From Oscillospiraceae bacterium (GTDB lineage: Bacteria; Bacillota; Clostridia; Oscillospirales; Acutalibacteraceae), in assembly GCA_031271865.1 (NCBI GenBank), contig JAISUW010000061.1, forward strand, positions 1 through 46,716: a stretch of 46,716 bases of DNA, in the 5' to 3' direction. Positions within the stretch are counted from its first letter, which is position 1, and the number at the start of each line of letters is the position of its first letter. Shown one piece after another: positions 8,933-16,716 of this stretch. Position numbers and translations under genes: made by a program. Below the pieces are notes generated by a model, which was not told the DNA's origin, did not search any database, and saw nothing but the letters and a program-made list of their open reading frames with translations.

Positions 8933-8967
8933 CAAGATGCAAGAGGCAGGAGGCAAGAAGCAAGAAT
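8933..8967. repeat. Heptanucleotide tandem tract (CAAGAAG family), second copy
   Basis: Five heptads: CAAGATG, CAAGAGG, CAGGAGG, CAAGAAG, CAAGAAT. This is the same family as the tract at 8811-8859, about 75 bases further on in the same gap. Between and after the tracts, 8860-9220 shows no gene. Confidence 0.85.
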
Positions 8968-9095
8968 TCTGCATCCAACCTATACAGAAAACCGAAACCC
9001 TGCCCCCAACCTACCGAAAGGAACCGAGCAGCGCCTATGGAAAATTCGCCCTACAGGACATAAGGTGAATTATCCATCCAAGCGGGCAAGTCTGC

Positions 9096-9190
9096 AAGGG
9101 TGTCCGGGGTCCTCCCCGGCCGCGGGGGGTCCCGGGGGCGCCGCGGGACGCGCCCCCGGGCGGGGGTTTGGGGGCGGCGCCCCCGAGGTG
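9096..9190. repeat. Very GC-rich inverted-repeat element
   Basis: This stretch is almost pure G and C and contains a perfect 11-base stem: CCCGGGGGCGC at 9131-9141 with GCGCCCCCGGG at 9150-9160. Further complementary G/C runs flank it. Together with the two heptamer tracts it fills most of the 446-base space before the amidase gene. It could be a transcription barrier or an intergenic repeat family. A partly similar G/C-rich stretch, inverted, occurs in ruvA near 46590-46655. Confidence 0.6.
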
Positions 9191-9220
9191 GAGGAACACA
9201 GCCACCCTTTTATACCGCCA

Positions 9221-9251
9221 AAGGGGAGAACACACTAAGGGGAGAACACAC
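9221..9251 (+). promoter_or_regulatory. Duplicated ribosome binding site before the amidase
   Basis: The 15-mer AAGGGGAGAACACAC occurs twice in tandem, at 9221-9235 and 9237-9251. Each copy carries the Shine-Dalgarno-like AGGGGAGA. The second is placed correctly for ATG 9257; the first may act as a ribosome standby site or be a chance duplication. Confidence 0.6.
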
Positions 9252-9256
9252 CGAAG

Positions 9257-11743
9257 ATGCATCACCGGCCAAAGAAACACCCCCAACAAAAACGGTTGCT
9301 GATTGCGGCAACTGTCTTTCTGCTGCTGGCGGTTGCGGCGTTTGGGATATTGCTGCGGCATAAGAACCAAGCAGCCGTCAGTGCCGCACCGAACCTGACT
9401 TATTTCGAGGAACAAGCGCTTGTGTTCCTGCCGACGATTAATAATAAACCCGGCAAGGCCGTGAAGCTTTTGCGCATTACGCCCGGGACTGATGACCTCG
9501 CCGCCGTCCCGGAAAGCTTGCTGGAGAAGAAATACGCCGCAATCATTGTCGCGGACAGTCCCGGTGTGACAGAAGCGGTGCTGCGCCGTCTGGCACAGAC
9601 GCTCACGGAGCAGGCGGGAGCATTGCCGATATACTACAGCTTCCGCGCCTCGCAGATTCGGGAGGATTCTTATCGCGAAGCCATTGCGGCAGTCAAAGCG
9701 ATTCTGGCGGAACAGCCCACGGCAAAGCTCCTGCTGACGGCAGACAACCCCGGCGGCAATGATGCCGCCCGTTGGGCGAAGGAAACAAGCGCGGATGTAC
9801 CCGTGACTTGGTACTTGGATACGGATACTTACATACAGACCGGCTCTCTGGACGAGACACTTGCACTCCTGACAGCCGCCGGCGAATTGGGCGGCGCGGA
9901 CCTCTGCCTCCAGGAGCCGAAGAAGGAAATCAAGGACAGCAAAGCCGCGAAGCTCTGGACGGACTTCCTGGCGGGGAAGCTGACACCCTCTGACGCTACC
10001 CGCCGCCTGACCATGCGCCGCCCCGCTTTGGACGAAACGAACATGAAGACGAATAAGCCTTCGTTTGTATTGGAAGGTGCCGCCAGCCCGCGCTTCCCGC
10101 TGGAAATCAACGGGAAAAAGATCGATGTGCCGGAGGGGGGAGCGTTCTCCGCAGAGTATGCGCTGAATCCGGGGAAGAATATATTCACCATCACCCACCG
10201 CGGGGCAGAGATTACGTATGAGGTGGAGTACACGAAGACACTCCTTTCCGGGTCGGAGCCGGTGGGGGAGGTGTCCACCGCCGGCGGCATGGATTTGTAT
10301 GTCTACGCCTATGCGCTCGAAGGCGCGGCGGTCACGGCGGAACTTGCGGGAGTGCAGATAGAACTAACCGCCGCCGAGGGCTTCCAGAAAGAATCCGGCG
10401 GCAAGTGGGAGAGCGGCTTCGTCACCTATACGGGCGTGTTCCCGCTGCCCGCTTCCGCAGAGAAAGCGCAAAAGCTCGGTTCTATCCGCTATACCGCTGT
10501 CTTGGGCAAGGAGAAAGAGCGCATGGAGGGCGCCTCTGTCACGGTTTTGGCGCAGGGAGCCATGCCCGGTGGCGGCAGTGCCAAAATCGTGACGGTCACT
10601 GCCGACTATGCCCACACGCGCCCCGTGATACTGGACGATGCCTCCAACCCGCACTACAGCCCCCTGCCGAAAGGTACGGTGGATTACCTTGCCGGCTATT
10701 CCATGATTGGGGAGGACAGCTATTACCACCTTGCTTCGGGGCGGCGCGTGAGCGCGGAGGATGTGCAGCTTCTGGATGGGGATGTGCTGCAACTCTCGCA
10801 GCTTACGGCAACGGCGGCGCTTCGGGAGAACGAGCTGGAGATGCGCTTCCAAATGGATCGCTGCCTGCCCTTCAATATAGATATGGGCGGGCAGAGCTAC
10901 CGCACGCAGAACAACGCAGCCTTCTATGTGCAAAACGGCTGCACGGTGGCGGGCTTGTCGGTTACGTTCTTCTATACGCAAGCCCCGCAGGGCGAGATCC
11001 AAACCGCCGGCGGCGTGTTAGACAAAGCCGCTTGGTCCTATGACAAGGCGGCGCACATCGCCACCCTGACCCTGCACTGCGCAAAGGCGGGGTACTTCTG
11101 GGGCTGGTCCGCCTACTGGGATGGCACAACGCTTATCTTGCGCATCAAGCACCGCCCGCCGCAGACACTCCAAGGGGCGGTCATCCTCTTGGATCCCGGG
11201 CACGGCGGCAAGGATGTCGGTGCTATCGGCAACACAACGGAAAGCACGCTCAAGTATGAGGCGGATCTGAACCTGCTGTTGGCGCAGAAGACAGCGAATG
11301 TCCTTCGGGCGCGGGGTGCGGAAGTCTACCTCACGCGGGACGACAACAGCGAGCCGCTCCTGGCAGACCGCGTTGCCATGCTGCGCAAACTCAACCCGGA
11401 TGTATATATCAGTATCCACCACGACAGCAATGAATCGCCCGCTGTGCAGGGTACGACGGCGTACTACTACCGTGCAACCTCCGAGCCGTTGGCGAGTGCC
11501 ATCCACGCCCGCCTCATGGCTGTCTATCGGAATACGGTATACCCGAACCAAAGCGATGTGCGCGACTTGGGAACACGCTTCTATCCCTTCCGTGTGACAC
11601 GTGTGGAGGAATGCCCTTCCGTTCTGATTGAATACGGCCACATCAGCAACGCCGCTGAGACCGCCGCCTGCCGTGACAGCGCCGTGCAGGATGCTTTCGC
11701 CGTCGCTACGGCGGACGGGATTGCGGATTTCCTTGGGCGGTGA
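9257..11743 (+). CDS. N-acetylmuramoyl-L-alanine amidase (Amidase_3), membrane-anchored
   Basis: This 828-residue protein has a basic N-terminus and one transmembrane segment (LLIAATVFLLLAVAAFGILL). An extracellular region of roughly 600 residues without domains I can name follows. It includes a stretch of beta-rich, Ig-like character near residues 260-330. The C-terminal ~190 residues form a zinc amidase domain with ILLDPGHGGKDVGA, a zinc-ligand Glu in KYEADLNL, YISIHHDSN and the catalytic Glu in LIEYGHISN. The enzyme cleaves the bond between MurNAc and L-Ala in peptidoglycan. The size and single N-terminal anchor suggest a surface-tethered autolysin for growth or division. It follows the GHL10 gene but a 446-base repeat-rich gap separates them, so co-transcription is doubtful. 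Confidence 0.85.
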   Translation: MHHRPKKHPQQKRLLIAATVFLLLAVAAFGILLRHKNQAAVSAAPNLTYFEEQALVFLPTINNKPGKAVKLLRITPGTDDLAAVPESLLEKKYAAIIVADSPGVTEAVLRRLAQTLTEQAGALPIYYSFRASQIREDSYREAIAAVKAILAEQPTAKLLLTADNPGGNDAARWAKETSADVPVTWYLDTDTYIQTGSLDETLALLTAAGELGGADLCLQEPKKEIKDSKAAKLWTDFLAGKLTPSDATRRLTMRRPALDETNMKTNKPSFVLEGAASPRFPLEINGKKIDVPEGGAFSAEYALNPGKNIFTITHRGAEITYEVEYTKTLLSGSEPVGEVSTAGGMDLYVYAYALEGAAVTAELAGVQIELTAAEGFQKESGGKWESGFVTYTGVFPLPASAEKAQKLGSIRYTAVLGKEKERMEGASVTVLAQGAMPGGGSAKIVTVTADYAHTRPVILDDASNPHYSPLPKGTVDYLAGYSMIGEDSYYHLASGRRVSAEDVQLLDGDVLQLSQLTATAALRENELEMRFQMDRCLPFNIDMGGQSYRTQNNAAFYVQNGCTVAGLSVTFFYTQAPQGEIQTAGGVLDKAAWSYDKAAHIATLTLHCAKAGYFWGWSAYWDGTTLILRIKHRPPQTLQGAVILLDPGHGGKDVGAIGNTTESTLKYEADLNLLLAQKTANVLRARGAEVYLTRDDNSEPLLADRVAMLRKLNPDVYISIHHDSNESPAVQGTTAYYYRATSEPLASAIHARLMAVYRNTVYPNQSDVRDLGTRFYPFRVTRVEECPSVLIEYGHISNAAETAACRDSAVQDAFAVATADGIADFLGR

Positions 11744-11754
11744 ACGGATAACGC

Positions 11755-11792
11755 AGAAAGCGCTTGCAAAAGACTTGTTTGTGTGGTAGAAT
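11755..11792 (+). promoter_or_regulatory. Promoter with overlapping cre-like site
   Basis: TTGCAA (11764-11769), a 17-base spacer and TAGAAT (11787-11792) form a good promoter. Overlapping the -35 is AGAAAGCGCTTGCA at 11755-11768. It matches 12 of 14 positions of the catabolite-responsive element TGAAAGCGCTTTCA. CcpA-type repression is therefore plausible but is inference. Confidence 0.65.
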
Positions 11793-11853
11793 AAGGGAAC
11801 GCTTTTTTGGCACTTGCGCTGCAGAAACAAAACTTATAAGAAAGGACAAGCCT

Positions 11854-12810
11854 ATGCCCAACCTGAGAATGCAAGCCATGCTATGGCAGTACCCAAAACA
11901 ATTGCCCGTATCCGTCAGTATTCTGCCGGCAGCGTGGCTGGAACACGGCGAGGAACTGGCCCGCATTTGCCGCCGCTATCCCGAGATTGCGCCGAAGCCG
12001 CCCGCCGACACTGCCCACCCGCAGTACCATAGTGAAACCTACCATGTCGGGACATATACCGACGAGTGGGGTTGTGTCTGGTCAAATACGACAGAGGGGC
12101 AGGAGGCATATGTCACCGGGCATCCGCTTCCGACGCGGGAATCCGTGCGCCTCATGCGCATCCCGCCCAATCGGGACGGCCGTTTCCCGCACGGTTTTAT
12201 GTACCTGCGCCTCTTGGATCTGCGCGGCTTTGAGGAAGCCATGCTGGACTTCGCGGAGGAGCCGCCCGAGCTGCAAATGCTCATAGACAAAGTACTGGAA
12301 TACAACCTCCTTAACCTCCCTGCCTACATTGCCCGCTCCGGGGAGATGCTGTACTTCGGCGACGACCTTGGGATGCAGCACGGTCTTGCCATCGGAGCGG
12401 AGAAATGGCGCCGGTACCTCAAGCCGGCATTCCAAAAAGTCTTCGGCGCCTGCCGCGCCGCCGGAAAGTATGTGTATATGCACACCGACGGCTGTATCTG
12501 GGAGATTATGCCCGACCTTGCGGAATGCGGTGTAAATATAATAAACCCGCAGTTCCGCGCCAACGGCTTGTATAACCTCGAGCGTATATGCAAAGGAAAA
12601 ATCCCAATCAACTTAGACTTAGACCGCCAGCTCTTCCCCTTTGCTTCCCCCCGGGAGATTGACGGCCATGTGCGCGAATGCGTGGAGCACCTCTACCTTC
12701 CGCAAGGCGGCTTGGAACTCAATCTGGAAATCGGCAAAGGCATACCCCTCGAAAATATAGACGCCGCCCTGAAAGCCGTGGATACGTATCGGTTCTTTAA
12801 AGCTGAATAA
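11854..12810 (+). CDS. Uroporphyrinogen decarboxylase (URO-D) family protein, methyltransferase-like
   Basis: This 318-residue protein has the layout of the URO-D/MtaA/CmuA superfamily. YTDEWGCVW lies early, FGDDLGMQHGLAIG and EKWRRYLKPAF in the middle, and HTDGCIWEIMPDLAECGV towards the C-terminal face of the barrel. In anaerobes these non-haem members usually move methyl groups between corrinoid proteins and a thiol, or belong to demethylation systems. No corrinoid protein or activator gene is adjacent, so the substrate is open. The start is ATG 11854 with AAAGGA 7 bases upstream. It is probably single or co-transcribed with the membrane protein at 12866, with a perfect hairpin between. A cre-like site at the promoter hints at carbon control. 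Confidence 0.7.
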   Translation: MPNLRMQAMLWQYPKQLPVSVSILPAAWLEHGEELARICRRYPEIAPKPPADTAHPQYHSETYHVGTYTDEWGCVWSNTTEGQEAYVTGHPLPTRESVRLMRIPPNRDGRFPHGFMYLRLLDLRGFEEAMLDFAEEPPELQMLIDKVLEYNLLNLPAYIARSGEMLYFGDDLGMQHGLAIGAEKWRRYLKPAFQKVFGACRAAGKYVYMHTDGCIWEIMPDLAECGVNIINPQFRANGLYNLERICKGKIPINLDLDRQLFPFASPREIDGHVRECVEHLYLPQGGLELNLEIGKGIPLENIDAALKAVDTYRFFKAE

Positions 12811-12817
12811 AGCTTGC

Positions 12818-12861
12818 CAAATCCTCCCATACTAAGGGTAAACATAGTATGGGAGGATTTG
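12818..12861 (+). promoter_or_regulatory. Perfect 16-bp hairpin burying a ribosome binding site
   Basis: Arms at 12818-12833 and 12846-12861 are perfectly complementary (16 bp) around a 12-base loop. The 3' arm contains GGAGGA at 12852-12857, the ribosome binding site of the gene at 12866 (8-base spacing). No T-run follows, so it is not a classical terminator. It could block translation, act as an operator for a dimeric protein, or serve as an RNA processing site. Confidence 0.8.
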
Positions 12862-12865
12862 ACAA

Positions 12866-13699
12866 ATGACCAAGGAAGAACGCCAAGACCTGCGTGTCTC
12901 CAACCGTGAACTGCGGGAGCGTGCCCGGAAACTCACCAAAGGCCACCGGGGTGACGGCGGCTTACTGAGCCTTGCGGCAACGGCCATGCCGCTTCTTGCG
13001 GGGGCACTTCCGCTCCTGCTGGAACCTGCCCGCGCCGCCGCCGTGAGCGCACTCCCCAAAAATGTTACTGCCCTCATGGGTGCGCATACCGACCGCATCT
13101 CTGTCGCCGTATTCGCTGTGCTGTGCATACTGGCGGCTGCGGTTCTGTGCGCCCCGCTGCGCGTCGCCCGCGAAGCGTGGTTCATCGGCGGCGCAGAAGG
13201 AAAGAAGCGCACAGCCAAACGCATCAAGTTCTGGCTGCGCCCGAAGTGGGCGTTGAAGGCGGCGCGCTTTGTACTGTCCCTATGGGTCTTGAAGCTCTTC
13301 TGGGCGGCGGTGTTCTTTGCGCCGGGAGCATTCCTGTTCACCGGTACGATTCTGCAAGCCTCCGCCGAGAGTATGGGCATGGGCGTGTTCTTTGCTGCCG
13401 TCGGCGGCGGTGCGGTCTTGCTGCTTTTGGGGCTGTGCTTCTATCTCGCCATGGCCGAGCGGTATGCGCTGGTGCTGTCCATTCTCGCCAAGCAGCCGAA
13501 AGTAAAGCTGCGCAGCGCTTTGGCACTCTCGCAGGCTCGCATGGACGGTCACTGCGCGGAGAACTTGGGCTTCTCGCTCTCCCTTCTCGGCTGGAAGCTG
13601 CTCTCCCTGCTTATCGTGACCACGCCTCTGTGCACCCCCTATGTCCGACAAGCGGAGGCCTGCAAGCGCGTGCGGCTCCTCACCGGCGGCGTGCGGTAG
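12866..13699 (+). CDS. Polytopic membrane protein of unknown function
   Basis: This 277-residue protein has a charged cytoplasmic N-terminus (MTKEERQDLRVSNRELRERA) and about five hydrophobic segments, near residues 33-53, 78-98, 131-158, 173-196 and 236-256. A basic loop (KKRTAKRIKFWLRPKW) sits between segments two and three. There is a remote resemblance to the DUF975 group of Firmicute membrane proteins, but I cannot place it firmly. The start is fixed by GGAGGA with 8-base spacing, sequestered in the preceding hairpin. Downstream is a strong bidirectional terminator shared with the convergent parA gene. Confidence 0.7.
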   Translation: MTKEERQDLRVSNRELRERARKLTKGHRGDGGLLSLAATAMPLLAGALPLLLEPARAAAVSALPKNVTALMGAHTDRISVAVFAVLCILAAAVLCAPLRVAREAWFIGGAEGKKRTAKRIKFWLRPKWALKAARFVLSLWVLKLFWAAVFFAPGAFLFTGTILQASAESMGMGVFFAAVGGGAVLLLLGLCFYLAMAERYALVLSILAKQPKVKLRSALALSQARMDGHCAENLGFSLSLLGWKLLSLLIVTTPLCTPYVRQAEACKRVRLLTGGVR

Positions 13700-13726
13700 C
13701 AGCAGCAGTTATCAGTGAACGGCAAA

Positions 13727-13750
13727 AATCCTGCGGCTGACCGCAGGATT
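13727..13750. terminator. Bidirectional terminator between membrane-protein gene and parA
   Basis: A perfect 10-bp stem (AATCCTGCGG with CCGCAGGATT) around a CTGA loop is flanked by A-rich sequence on the left and TCTTT on the right, so it can work on both strands. CAGTGAAC and GTTCAC elements flank it further out as an inverted pair. Confidence 0.85.
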
Positions 13751-13754
13751 CTTT

Positions 13755-13789
13755 ACTGTTCACAATTCACAGATAACGGTTTACTGCAT
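13755..13789. repeat. Heptanucleotide tract overlapping the parA stop codon
   Basis: Five heptads each start with AC: ACTGTTC, ACAATTC, ACAGATA, ACGGTTT, ACTGCAT. They are more divergent than the other tracts but related to the CTGTTCA family. The tract runs into the end of the minus-strand parA gene, whose stop is at 13781-13783. Confidence 0.5.
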
Positions 13790-14551
13790 GGCGTTCTGCT
13801 TCAGGAACTCCGCCGCGAGGTCGTTGTAGCTTTGCGAGCCGCGGGAGGCATTGTCATAGTATTGCACGGGCTGCCCGAAAGAGGGTGCCTCGCTCAGGCG
13901 CACGTTGCGCGGGATAACGGTGCTGTATACCCGGCGCGGGAAGAAGCGCTTCACCTCAGCAACTACGCTCTGCGTGAGGTTGAGGCGCCCGTCATACATG
14001 GTCAGTACCACGCCCTCTACATCTATATGCGGGTTGTAGAGCTTTTTAATCTGGCGCACGGTGGAGAGCAGTTGTGACAAGCCCTCCAACGCGAAGTATT
14101 CGCACTGAATCGGAATCAGAATTGTGTCGGCTGCCGCTAAAGCATTGACGGTAATCAGTCCCAGCGCCGGCGGGCAATCCATGAAGATGTAATCAAACTG
14201 GTCGCGCACAAGACTCAACGCCTCTTTTAGGCGCGCTTCCCGCCGCGGGAGGTCCACCAACTCCAGCTCCGCCCCCGCCAAGTCCATAGAAGCCGGTAGG
14301 AGGTACAGGTTTTCAAAGCCGGTCTCCCGCAGGGATTCCGCAACGGTCGCGGAACCGGTCAGTACCTCGTAGCTGGACTTTTGCAGCTCTTTCTTCTGTA
14401 AGCCGAGACCGCTCGTGGCGTTGCCCTGCGGGTCAATGTCACACAGCAGAACCCGCTTTCCTGCCTGCCCGATGGCGGCGCAGAGATTCACGGCGGTGGT
14501 CGTCTTCCCGACCCCGCCTTTCTGATTAACGACGGCAACAATTTTACCCAT
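13781..14551 (-). CDS. ParA/Soj-type chromosome partitioning ATPase
   Basis: This 256-residue protein carries the deviant Walker A motif QKGGVGKTT at residues 10-18, the switch sequence CDIDPQGNATSG and Walker B-like DYIFMDCPPALG. Its length matches Soj (about 253 residues). It is a cytoplasmic ATPase that dimerises on DNA and usually works with ParB on origin segregation. No parB, gidB or origin-type gene is next to it, so it is an orphan ParA here. The ATG at 14551 is preferred because it gives the usual N-terminus MGKIVAVVNQKGG; an in-frame ATG at 14566 is possible. Its own promoter lies at 14604-14632 on the minus strand, divergent from degV. Confidence 0.9.
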   Translation of the reverse strand: MGKIVAVVNQKGGVGKTTTAVNLCAAIGQAGKRVLLCDIDPQGNATSGLGLQKKELQKSSYEVLTGSATVAESLRETGFENLYLLPASMDLAGAELELVDLPRREARLKEALSLVRDQFDYIFMDCPPALGLITVNALAAADTILIPIQCEYFALEGLSQLLSTVRQIKKLYNPHIDVEGVVLTMYDGRLNLTQSVVAEVKRFFPRRVYSTVIPRNVRLSEAPSFGQPVQYYDNASRGSQSYNDLAAEFLKQNAMQ

Positions 14552-14603
14552 TTCGGTCACACCCATACGCAGATTCCGGCGGCTGCATGCCATCCTATGA
14601 AGT

Positions 14604-14632
14604 ATTATAGCACAGCTTTGTCTTTTTTGCAA
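14604..14632 (-). promoter_or_regulatory. Promoter of parA
   Basis: On the minus strand, TTGCAA (14627-14632), a 17-base spacer and TATAAT (14604-14609) with an extended -10 (TGCTATAAT). Confidence 0.85.
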
Positions 14633-14678
14633 GCATTTGTTACGATTCGGGTTTCTTGCCGCAAAGCGACCGCAGACC

Positions 14679-14707
14679 TTGACAATCTCCGCAGAATGTG
14701 GTAGAAT
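14679..14707 (+). promoter_or_regulatory. Promoter of the degV genes
   Basis: TTGACA at 14679-14684, a 17-base spacer and TAGAAT at 14702-14707. The transcript would carry a leader of about 128 bases before ATG 14843. The leader contains short inverted repeats but no riboswitch motif I recognise. Confidence 0.85.
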
Positions 14708-14842
14708 ATACAAAGGACGGTTCGACCGCTTCTGTATTGCCGTGCCTTGTTCGAGTACGATGTTGGGGCTGCGCAGAGCATAGATTCGTCTCCGGGTGAG
14801 GAAGAATACCATTTTACTTAAGTCTAAGAAAAGAGAAACATC

Positions 14843-15709
14843 ATGTCAGAGAAAATCCAAATCACAACCGATTCCACCGCCGACCTACTTCCGCCGCTCG
14901 ATACCGAATACGGCATTTACACCATCCCGCTGCATATCAACCTTAACGGCAAGACTTACCGCGAAATGATCGACATCACGCCCACGGAGCTGTTCCATGC
15001 CTGGGAGGACGAAGGCAAGATGGCCAAAACAAGTGCCGGGCCTATCGGTGAGTATGAGGACATCTTCCGCAAGCTGACCGGCGACGGTTTTACAGTGGTG
15101 CACATCTCCCTCTCGTCCGAATTATCGACCTCCTACCGCAATGCCACACTCGCCGCCGCAGAATTCCCGGGAAAAGTTTTTGTTGTGGATTCCATGCAAA
15201 TGTCCATGGCGCAGGGTATACTATGTATAGAAGCTGCCCGTCTGCGCGATGCCGGTAAGTCCGCCGCTGAAATCGCGGAAACCATCACCGCCATGCGCCA
15301 CAAGAGCCACGTCAGCGCCATCTTTGCCAACCTCGATTACCCCGCCGCCGGCGGCCGTGTCCCGAAGTTCATCGGCATCGGTGCCACCGCCCTCAAACTC
15401 CGACCCTCCGCTCACCAGAACGGCAAAACCGGTAAGATTGACATTGCCAAGATTTACCGCGGTCCCCTGCACAAATGCCGCCTCCAATACCTCACCGATA
15501 CCTTGGAAACGGCGCTCGAAAAAATGGACAAGCGTTTCGCTTTCGTCCTGCGCACCGAAGACCTCCCGGATGAGGACTTCCATCCCCTCGTCGCTTTCGC
15601 TAAAGAGAAACTCCGCGATGTGGAACGCATCGTAGATGAATCCGTCGGTTGCCTCATCAGCCTCAACTGCGGGTCCAAGGCCTTTGGGTTCGCTTGGCTG
15701 GAGGCGTGA
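14843..15709 (+). CDS. DegV family fatty-acid-binding protein (first copy)
   Basis: This 288-residue protein has the DegV N-terminus with the lipid-contact motif TTDSTADL (residues 8-15). The SAGPIGEYEDIF and SSELSTSYRNATLA segments follow, the latter holding the conserved serine loop. DegV/FakB proteins bind a fatty acid and present it to the FakA kinase for phosphorylation and entry into phospholipid synthesis. No fakA gene is in the window. It has its own promoter and a weak ribosome binding site (AAAAGAG). A second DegV gene follows after a 78-base gap holding a triple hairpin repeat. The two proteins share the family fold but differ clearly in sequence, which suggests different acyl specificities. 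Confidence 0.85.
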   Translation: MSEKIQITTDSTADLLPPLDTEYGIYTIPLHINLNGKTYREMIDITPTELFHAWEDEGKMAKTSAGPIGEYEDIFRKLTGDGFTVVHISLSSELSTSYRNATLAAAEFPGKVFVVDSMQMSMAQGILCIEAARLRDAGKSAAEIAETITAMRHKSHVSAIFANLDYPAAGGRVPKFIGIGATALKLRPSAHQNGKTGKIDIAKIYRGPLHKCRLQYLTDTLETALEKMDKRFAFVLRTEDLPDEDFHPLVAFAKEKLRDVERIVDESVGCLISLNCGSKAFGFAWLEA

Positions 15710-15767
15710 GAATTGCCCCTACAGGGCACGATTGCCCATACAGGGCACGAATGCCCCTACGGGGCAC
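15710..15767. repeat. Three tandem 19-20-nt hairpin repeats between degV genes
   Basis: The units at 15710-15729, 15730-15748 and 15749-15767 share the form GA[AT]TGCCC[CA]TAC[AG]GGGCAC. Each can fold as TGCCC..GGGCA around a short loop. They begin at the base after the first degV stop. The third unit has a compensatory-looking change (ACAGGG to ACGGGG, pairing with CCCC). Confidence 0.85.
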
Positions 15768-15787
15768 CCCCAGAAAGGAGACACCCC

Positions 15788-16642
15788 ATGCCCTACCCCT
15801 ACACGATATCCACCGACAGTCCTGCCGACCTGCCGGAGGATTTGCGCCTGAAGTACGAGATTCCATTTGTTGAACTGTATGTTGTGATGGAAGGCACAGG
15901 TTACAAAGACAAGACAGGGATAACGCCGGAGCAGATTTTCGACTACTACCACAGCACGAAGAAGATCCCGACGACATCGGCGGTACCGATAGGGGACTAT
16001 CTGGATTTCTTCCGGGGACTGAAGGCGGAGAATGGGAACGCACCGATAGTGCATTTTACCATCGGGGGGAAAATCTCCTGCTCTTATCAGAATGCCGTAG
16101 AGGCATCGAAAGAGTTTGAGGAAGTGTATGTAATAGATAGCGAGAGCATGAGCATCGGGATTGGACTGCTTCTGCTGTGGTCCGCCGGGGAGCGTGATAA
16201 GGGCATTTCTGCCAAGGATTTAGCCGCCGCCGCCGAGCTGAAGAAGAAGAAAGTCCGCACCACTGCACTCTTAGGTGAGATTACCTATATGAAGCACTCG
16301 GGGCGCGTGACCTCCGTGCAGGCCATGGGTGCCAATATGCTGGGTATCCGCCCGGTACTTGGCATGACGGACGGCATATTGGGGCAGGTACGCAAGCTGC
16401 GCGGCAAAGCGCAGGAACTGCGTCGGCAGTATATTGACTTCCTGCTGGAGGAGCCGGCAAAGATTGATACTTCCATCTGTATGCTGGCGCACACATCCAT
16501 CCCGCCGGAGGACTTCGAGACCGCAGAGGAACAGGTTCGTTCGCTCGATATATTCAAACAGATGTACACGATGCAAGCCGGTTCCGTCCTATCCGTGCAT
16601 ATCGGCGACGGTTGCTTGGTGTTCATGTATTTCTTGAAATAA
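15788..16642 (+). CDS. DegV family fatty-acid-binding protein (second copy)
   Basis: This 284-residue protein starts at ATG 15788 with AAAGGAGA 8-9 bases upstream. The motifs are STDSPADL (residues 8-15), TSAVPIGDYLDFF and FTIGGKISCSYQNAVEA. The middle section resembles the lid region of DegV proteins (GEITYMKHSGRVTSVQAMGANMLGIRPVL). The role is as for the neighbouring DegV: acyl carrier to a FakA kinase, by family knowledge. It is likely co-transcribed with the first copy, although the three hairpins between them may tune expression. Open reading upstream of 15788 passes through the repeat and lacks a ribosome binding site. Confidence 0.85.
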   Translation: MPYPYTISTDSPADLPEDLRLKYEIPFVELYVVMEGTGYKDKTGITPEQIFDYYHSTKKIPTTSAVPIGDYLDFFRGLKAENGNAPIVHFTIGGKISCSYQNAVEASKEFEEVYVIDSESMSIGIGLLLLWSAGERDKGISAKDLAAAAELKKKKVRTTALLGEITYMKHSGRVTSVQAMGANMLGIRPVLGMTDGILGQVRKLRGKAQELRRQYIDFLLEEPAKIDTSICMLAHTSIPPEDFETAEEQVRSLDIFKQMYTMQAGSVLSVHIGDGCLVFMYFLK

Positions 16643-16716
16643 GTTCTCATATTCTTTAGTGCAGCGGGACTGCCGCCGCCGAAATCTGCGAATCCTACCG
16701 ACGGGAGAACCTTTCC

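Noticed and set aside
9035..10198. 387-codon open frame on the minus strand
   Set aside because: It is antisense to the amidase gene and the GC-rich element, and has no domain or ribosome binding site.
14714..14842. Small RNA, SRP RNA or T-box in the degV leader
   Set aside because: Short inverted repeats exist, but no conserved SRP, 6S or T-box sequence was found.
15713..15787. Upstream extension of the second degV gene
   Set aside because: It is only the in-frame reading of the triple repeat, and the good ribosome binding site fits ATG 15788.
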